From: Dendrosporobacter quercicolus
Lineage (GTDB): Bacteria > Bacillota > Negativicutes > DSM-1736 > Dendrosporobacteraceae
Reading direction: 5' to 3'
NCBI RefSeq assembly: GCF_900104455.1
Contig: NZ_FNHB01000005.1
Span: forward strand, 1 to 64,000
DNA length: 64,000 bases
The notes below the pieces were generated by a model that saw only the letters and a list, made by a program, of their open reading frames with translations, was not told the origin of the DNA and did no database searches. The translations under genes and the position numbers were made by a program. Positions 60,120 through 64,000 of the stretch are shown here, piece after piece (position 1 is the stretch's first letter; every line of letters begins with the position of its first letter).

Positions 60120-60521
60120 TTAAGAGGGATTGACGGCAACAGCTATTTTGGTTATGCCGCTTTGACGGATAGCAGCCATTAACTCAATGACACGTCCATG
60201 CTCGACGCTGCGGTCTGCATTCACAATGACCGATACCGGCTGGTCTTTGCTTTGCTGCGCAAGGCGAAGGGCGGCAGCGGCCGGTGAAGCGATCGGCTCT
60301 TTCTCATAAAAAAGCTTGTTATCCTTAGTCAGTGTAAGGGTAAATACCTGCGGGCTGTCGGTTTTAATCCCGCTGGCCTGCGGAAGATTGACCGGCAGAC
60401 CGCTTTGATCGGTCATCGACAGCGTGGCAATCATAAAAAAAACCAACAGGAAAAACATGGTGTCAATCATTGGAATAATCTCAATCCGGGCTTTTTTAGG
60501 AGGATTTCTTGCTATTTTCAT
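60120..60521 (-). CDS. exbD: ExbD/TolR-type biopolymer transport protein
   Basis: Product of 133 aa. One TM helix (IIPMIDTMFFLLVFFMIATL, about residues 17-36) carries the proton-relay aspartate in PMIDTMFFLLVFF. A periplasmic domain with VNADRSVEHGRVIELMAAIR follows. With ExbB it converts the proton gradient into motion of TonB. The ATG at 60521 follows AGGAGTGAAAAAC and overlaps the 3' end of exbB by 26 nt. Confidence 0.93.
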   Translation of the reverse strand: MKIARNPPKKARIEIIPMIDTMFFLLVFFMIATLSMTDQSGLPVNLPQASGIKTDSPQVFTLTLTKDNKLFYEKEPIASPAAAALRLAQQSKDQPVSVIVNADRSVEHGRVIELMAAIRQSGITKIAVAVNPS

Positions 60522-61122
60522 GTTTTTCACTCCTGACTTGCACTATGCCCAGCGTTACTTCCAACTGAGTTGCATAGTACTCAATAACCGCAGTCTCCGC
60601 CTCGACCTTGGACAAAAAATAGTTATAGGGAATTAAACTAACGATGGCAACACCAATGCCTGTTGCAGTGGCAATTAAAGCCTCAGCCACCCCGCCGGTA
60701 ACCGCATGGGGCTGTCCCATGCCGCCTATTGCCATCACCTGGAATGAACTGATCATACCGATAATCGTCCCCAGTAATCCCAGCAGGGGAGAAAGGGTAA
60801 TAATCGTGTCAAGGACAGGAAAGCCCCGTTTCATTTTGGCGATCTCAACAATTGCCGCCGCCTCCATCGCAGCAACTGCTTGCAGACGGTGCTCGATTCC
60901 TGCCGCCAAAACTTTTAACAGCGGGATTTTTCCTCCTCGGACCAGGAGCTTTGCATCATCCGTGTTCCCCTTGCCAATTAGTTTAATCACTTCTTCAGCC
61001 TGATTGGCCGCTTTAATTTTTCTAAAATAAAAAAATCTCTCAACTATGACCGCACCGGCCACAATCGAGCAAAGTCCCAGCGGCGCCATTACCCAGCCGC
61101 CTTTGATCAGTATCTCTAACAT
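60496..61122 (-). CDS. exbB: ExbB/TolQ-type proton channel protein
   Basis: Product of 208 aa with three TM helices (about residues 8-28, 105-130 and 150-175). The segments ITLSPLLGLLGTIIGMISSF and VAEALIATATGIGVAIVSLI are the MotA/TolQ/ExbB signature, including the conserved Thr/Glu lining. It forms the pentamer around ExbD. The ATG at 61122 follows AGGAGGATGAAGCGTA. It lies 33 nt downstream of tonB. Confidence 0.94.
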   Translation of the reverse strand: MLEILIKGGWVMAPLGLCSIVAGAVIVERFFYFRKIKAANQAEEVIKLIGKGNTDDAKLLVRGGKIPLLKVLAAGIEHRLQAVAAMEAAAIVEIAKMKRGFPVLDTIITLSPLLGLLGTIIGMISSFQVMAIGGMGQPHAVTGGVAEALIATATGIGVAIVSLIPYNYFLSKVEAETAVIEYYATQLEVTLGIVQVRSEKHENSKKSS

Positions 61123-61155
61123 TACGCTTCATCCTCCTGTATGATTGCCACCGGC

Positions 61156-61854
61156 TTATTTGCCGTCGGCAAGCCTGAATTTTACTTTTACATCATAAAA
61201 ACTTTCCACAGCAGCAGCCCCGCTGCGCGCCGGGGAAAATCGCCATTGTCCTACCGCCTGGGCAGCAGCCGCGTCGAGGGAAGCATAGCCGCTGCTGTGC
61301 TGGACTGAAATGCTTAAGGCGGAACCGTCCGTGCCGACCAGTACCCGCACAATCACTACGCCCTCCCAGCCGGCCTTCCAGGCATCGCGCGGGTATGCAG
61401 GGCGCGAACCGGAAACTAGTCCGGCCTGGGTCCGGATAGCCGGCTTATTGCCCTCGCCATCAGCCGCAACGGCTGTGCTTCCCCCGCCGCCATCAGGCCG
61501 ATCAGGCAGGGCCGCGGCAGCGTTAGCGACAACAGCGGACGCGCTTGACGTCTCGCTGAGCTGCTCCTGCCGCTGACGGTCCTGTACCAGCTTGGATTGC
61601 TGTTTCTTTTCAGCCGGTTCCGCCAGCATTTGCTGTTCCTGCTGCCGTGAGACTTCCTGCACCGCAGCGGCGGAACTTAATTGATTCAAAGTATCACCGG
61701 TATCTGCCACAGTCGCCGGCGCAAAGTCAATCGCAATAGGAGCGGCGACCGAAGCTGGAGTAAACTGTTTTAGCACGATTGTAAAGCAGGCCAATAATGC
61801 TATATGCAAAACGAAAGAGATCCCGGTTGCCTTCATATACGGATGCTTTTCCAT
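61156..61854 (-). CDS. tonB: TonB energy transducer
   Basis: Product of 232 aa. One TM helix (SFVLHIALLACFTIVLKQF, about residues 13-31) carries the His found in TonB anchors. A long Ala/Gln/Glu/Ser-rich spacer runs to about residue 145. A C-terminal TonB_C domain follows (RPAYPRDAWKAGWEGVVIVR; ALSISVQHSSGYASLDAAAA; QWRFSPARSG). The spacer lacks the usual Glu-Pro/Lys-Pro repeats. It energises the receptors at 61959 and perhaps 47978. The start is ATG 61854 with GGAGCGG upstream; an earlier ATG (61875) has a weaker site. Confidence 0.9.
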   Translation of the reverse strand: MEKHPYMKATGISFVLHIALLACFTIVLKQFTPASVAAPIAIDFAPATVADTGDTLNQLSSAAAVQEVSRQQEQQMLAEPAEKKQQSKLVQDRQRQEQLSETSSASAVVANAAAALPDRPDGGGGSTAVAADGEGNKPAIRTQAGLVSGSRPAYPRDAWKAGWEGVVIVRVLVGTDGSALSISVQHSSGYASLDAAAAQAVGQWRFSPARSGAAAVESFYDVKVKFRLADGK

Positions 61855-61958
61855 GTATTTACCGCTCCATCCCATAGATTTTCCGATTTATAAAGCGCCC
61901 GCTGCGAATGCGGCATCACAGGGAGCGGAGTATCGCCCCTGCAGCCGCCGGGTTAAGA

Positions 61959-64000
61959 TCAAAGTTCCCGTTCCGCTCTTAAAGTAAAGCTGCGGGGAAT
62001 TCCTGCATACACCGATACGCCGGTTTGCGCCGCATAGTACTTTTTATTGGCCAAGTTGTAGACATTCAATGAATATTTCCAGGCATTGGCCTTATAATAC
62101 ACAACCGCGTCCATAACGTTATACCCGGGAACCCAGGTTGTGTTAAGCGTGTCAAAAGGTCGTTTGCTCACATGGGTTATCCCGCCGCCGAAACCGAAGC
62201 CTTGCCAGGCACCACCCTGAATTTCGTAAGTCGACCATAATCTAAATGTCTGTTTAGGTACTGCTACAGTTTGTTTGCCAACCCATGCAGGATACTGGGG
62301 GTTTTTGACCACAGTTGAATCATTATTTGAATAGGCCGCCAGCAGATTCCACCCTGGCTTAATCTGGTAACTAAGATCCAGTTCGTAGCCCCGGCTTGCC
62401 TGTTCCCCAATTAACCGGTAATCAGTATCGGCGGTAGTTCCCAGATTGGTAATAATGTTTGTTTGATGAATGTTGTAACGCGATAATGTCAGGCTGGCTT
62501 TGTCACTAATGTTAAATTTGACGCCACCCTCAAGCTGGCGGCCCCTTTTGGGTTTAAATGTTTGAATTCCGACAGGTTGTCCGCCAACCCGGATGTTTTG
62601 CGACGAATTATAATTAAAAGATGTACCATAGCCAATAAACCAGGTAAGCCCAGGCGATGACTCATAAGTCGAACCGACCCGGTAGGTTGTGTCAGATACG
62701 CTCCCTCCGGTATCATCGACAGTCTGAGCGTAGGAGGCATGGCTGAGCCCTCCCGAAACCCTTAGTTTATCCGAAACAGCCACTGTATCGGCTAAATAAG
62801 TACTATGCCGGTACTTGGACGTCGATCTCCAAGGGCTTACCTCCGCAGCAGGCTTGGGATCAAATACCGGCTTGAGATAATCCACAGGGGTGAGCGTTTC
62901 GCCTGCCGATATGGGCCAGGTCTGTTTATACCTGGACCATTCATAACCCAGAGTCACATGATGAGCCAGTCCGCCCGCCGTAAATTTGGCATTAGCGGTT
63001 GTATCCCAGGCATAGGTGTCGGTATTATAGATATCCCAGCTATAATAAGATAATATTTTCCCTGTTGTATAATCCCCGTCAACCCAGCGTTCATCACCGA
63101 TATACCTCCGGTCATTGTGGGTTCCGCTGTAACGAACAGCCGAAGTGACTGTCCAGATATCGTTAATCTGATGGTCCACTCTGGCGCTGAGCGCGCGGCC
63201 AATAAAATAATGCCGTTGACCGGGGTCATAATAATTGGCGTCATAAGGAACAAGCCTGTATGGTGCAACAATTGTGCCAATGGCCGGTAATCCGCCGACA
63301 TAGCCGCCGGCAAGATTATAATGATTATACATTGCCTGAAATGTGTAGGTAGTATCATTGCGCGGTTGTCCCTGTACAATCAAGCTGCCGTTAAAATGAT
63401 TATTATGAACATTTTTTTGAAATTGCGCCAGGTGATCTGTAGACACAATGGTTCTAGACAGCCATTTACCATCTTGCGTTAGGGGAACCGATGCGTCGAA
63501 ACTGACACTTCTGCTGCCCCAGGAACCATACTCCAGCCCGATGGAATAAGCTTCTTCCGTCAGCGGTTTTTTTGTGATATAGTTGATAATCCCCCCGGGC
63601 TGCATCTGGCCAAAAAACAGCGAACTAGGCCCTTTAAGCACTTCAATGCGATCTAGATTTCCGGTCCATCCCGCCACACCTGAGGGATCATATAAACCAT
63701 CAAAAAAATAATTATTTGCTGCAAAACCGCGAATATAAAAAGACGGATTTAAATTGGCATTGGGATTCCATACACCAGTGTCGGTATTAACCCCGGCAAC
63801 ATTGGCCAGTACTTTGGCCACCGTATCGGCATGTTGCTCTTCAATGACTTTCTGACCGATTGCAGTGACCGTCTGCGGAATATCTTTCGTCTCCGCCTCT
63901 GTTTTACTGCCGGTGGAACTGCGGGTAACCACGTAATTGGTTACCCCTTCCGCAGTGGGAGTCTGTCCGATGACGAGTTCCTGTTTTCTTCTTTCTTGAA
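61959..64000 (-). CDS. TonB-dependent siderophore receptor, 5' end beyond the window
   Basis: At least 680 aa are visible and the frame stays open to base 64000, so the signal peptide lies outside. The visible start QELVIGQTPTAEGVTNYVVT looks like a TonB-box region. The plug has KDIPQTVTAIGQKVIEEQ, PSFYIRGFAANNYFFDGLYD and LFFGQMQPGGIINYITKKPL, the pattern of hydroxamate/ferrichrome-type receptors (FhuA/FpvA group). The barrel ends NVYNLANKKYYAAQTGVSVY and a terminal Arg-Glu-Leu, not aromatic as is usual. It is the first gene seen of the tonB-exbB-exbD-ABC operon. Confidence 0.93.
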   Translation of the reverse strand, partial: QERRKQELVIGQTPTAEGVTNYVVTRSSTGSKTEAETKDIPQTVTAIGQKVIEEQHADTVAKVLANVAGVNTDTGVWNPNANLNPSFYIRGFAANNYFFDGLYDPSGVAGWTGNLDRIEVLKGPSSLFFGQMQPGGIINYITKKPLTEEAYSIGLEYGSWGSRSVSFDASVPLTQDGKWLSRTIVSTDHLAQFQKNVHNNHFNGSLIVQGQPRNDTTYTFQAMYNHYNLAGGYVGGLPAIGTIVAPYRLVPYDANYYDPGQRHYFIGRALSARVDHQINDIWTVTSAVRYSGTHNDRRYIGDERWVDGDYTTGKILSYYSWDIYNTDTYAWDTTANAKFTAGGLAHHVTLGYEWSRYKQTWPISAGETLTPVDYLKPVFDPKPAAEVSPWRSTSKYRHSTYLADTVAVSDKLRVSGGLSHASYAQTVDDTGGSVSDTTYRVGSTYESSPGLTWFIGYGTSFNYNSSQNIRVGGQPVGIQTFKPKRGRQLEGGVKFNISDKASLTLSRYNIHQTNIITNLGTTADTDYRLIGEQASRGYELDLSYQIKPGWNLLAAYSNNDSTVVKNPQYPAWVGKQTVAVPKQTFRLWSTYEIQGGAWQGFGFGGGITHVSKRPFDTLNTTWVPGYNVMDAVVYYKANAWKYSLNVYNLANKKYYAAQTGVSVYAGIPRSFTLRAEREL

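Overview
The window comes from an endospore-forming, diderm Firmicute of the Negativicutes, most likely a Sporomusaceae relative (Sporomusa/Pelosinus/Methylomusa type). The inference rests on Firmicute marks (CotF-type spore coat proteins, a FakA/DegV pair, the walJ-htrA-rlmH order, a YcbA/YcbB-type two-component pair, a LytS/LytR pair) occurring together with outer-membrane machinery (two TonB-dependent receptors, TonB, ExbB, ExbD). Base composition is roughly balanced, apart from an AT-richer accessory block near 52-58 kb.

Layout. The left edge holds the 5S end of an rRNA operon, followed by a decayed second 5S copy. From 0.6 to 6.7 kb there is an MscS channel, a partner-switch style signalling set (anti-sigma-type kinase, chemoreceptor, STAS protein, PAS-SpoIIE phosphatase) and a Nudix hydrolase. 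From 7.5 to 11.2 kb a GlnK/GlnL-like two-component pair precedes a glutamate/aspartate-type symporter. From 11 to 16.5 kb lie an HD-GYP protein, a CopZ-like chaperone, an LCP cell-wall ligase and a class B penicillin-binding protein. From 16.5 to 23.3 kb a compact tetrapyrrole operon runs siroheme dehydrogenase, hemA, hemC, cobA-hemD fusion, hemB, hemL, covering glutamyl-tRNA to uroporphyrinogen III with a branch to precorrin-2 and siroheme. A Crp/Fnr regulator then converges on a class III hybrid cluster protein. A 715-residue FtsA-like protein with a repeat-bearing C-terminus follows, with an unrecognised 54-residue gene just downstream.

From 29 to 46.4 kb there are FakB/FakA fatty acid kinase parts, a cyclodeaminase, Tex, a second and divergent HD-GYP protein, LytS/LytR, two coat proteins, a PerR-like repressor, DeoC, an exported metallopeptidase-like protein, a phosphohexomutase and the walJ-htrA-rlmH trio. 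At 47.5 kb a near-perfect 45-bp palindrome centred on a Fur box precedes a TonB-dependent receptor and a siderophore-esterase-like hydrolase. The right end (58.4-64 kb) is a second iron module on the minus strand: a siderophore receptor running off the window, TonB, ExbB, ExbD and an SbmA/YddA-type ABC protein.

Between the two iron modules (51.3-58.2 kb) is a gene graveyard. It holds three decayed copies of one REP-associated tyrosine transposase (RAYT) unit with matching REP-like ends, the tail of an IS110-type transposase, the head of an IS1182-type transposase, and single-base frameshifts in a flavodoxin-like protein, a TetR regulator, an AlkD-like repair protein and a GNAT acetyltransferase. 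One intact AT-rich gene of unknown function (56.5 kb) survives among them. I found no CRISPR array, no tRNA gene and no clear metabolite riboswitch. The most unusual material is the RAYT/REP block, the Fur palindrome with its long leader, the FtsA-like protein with its C-terminal repeats, and a dispersed inverted-repeat element at 29.0 and 38.5 kb.
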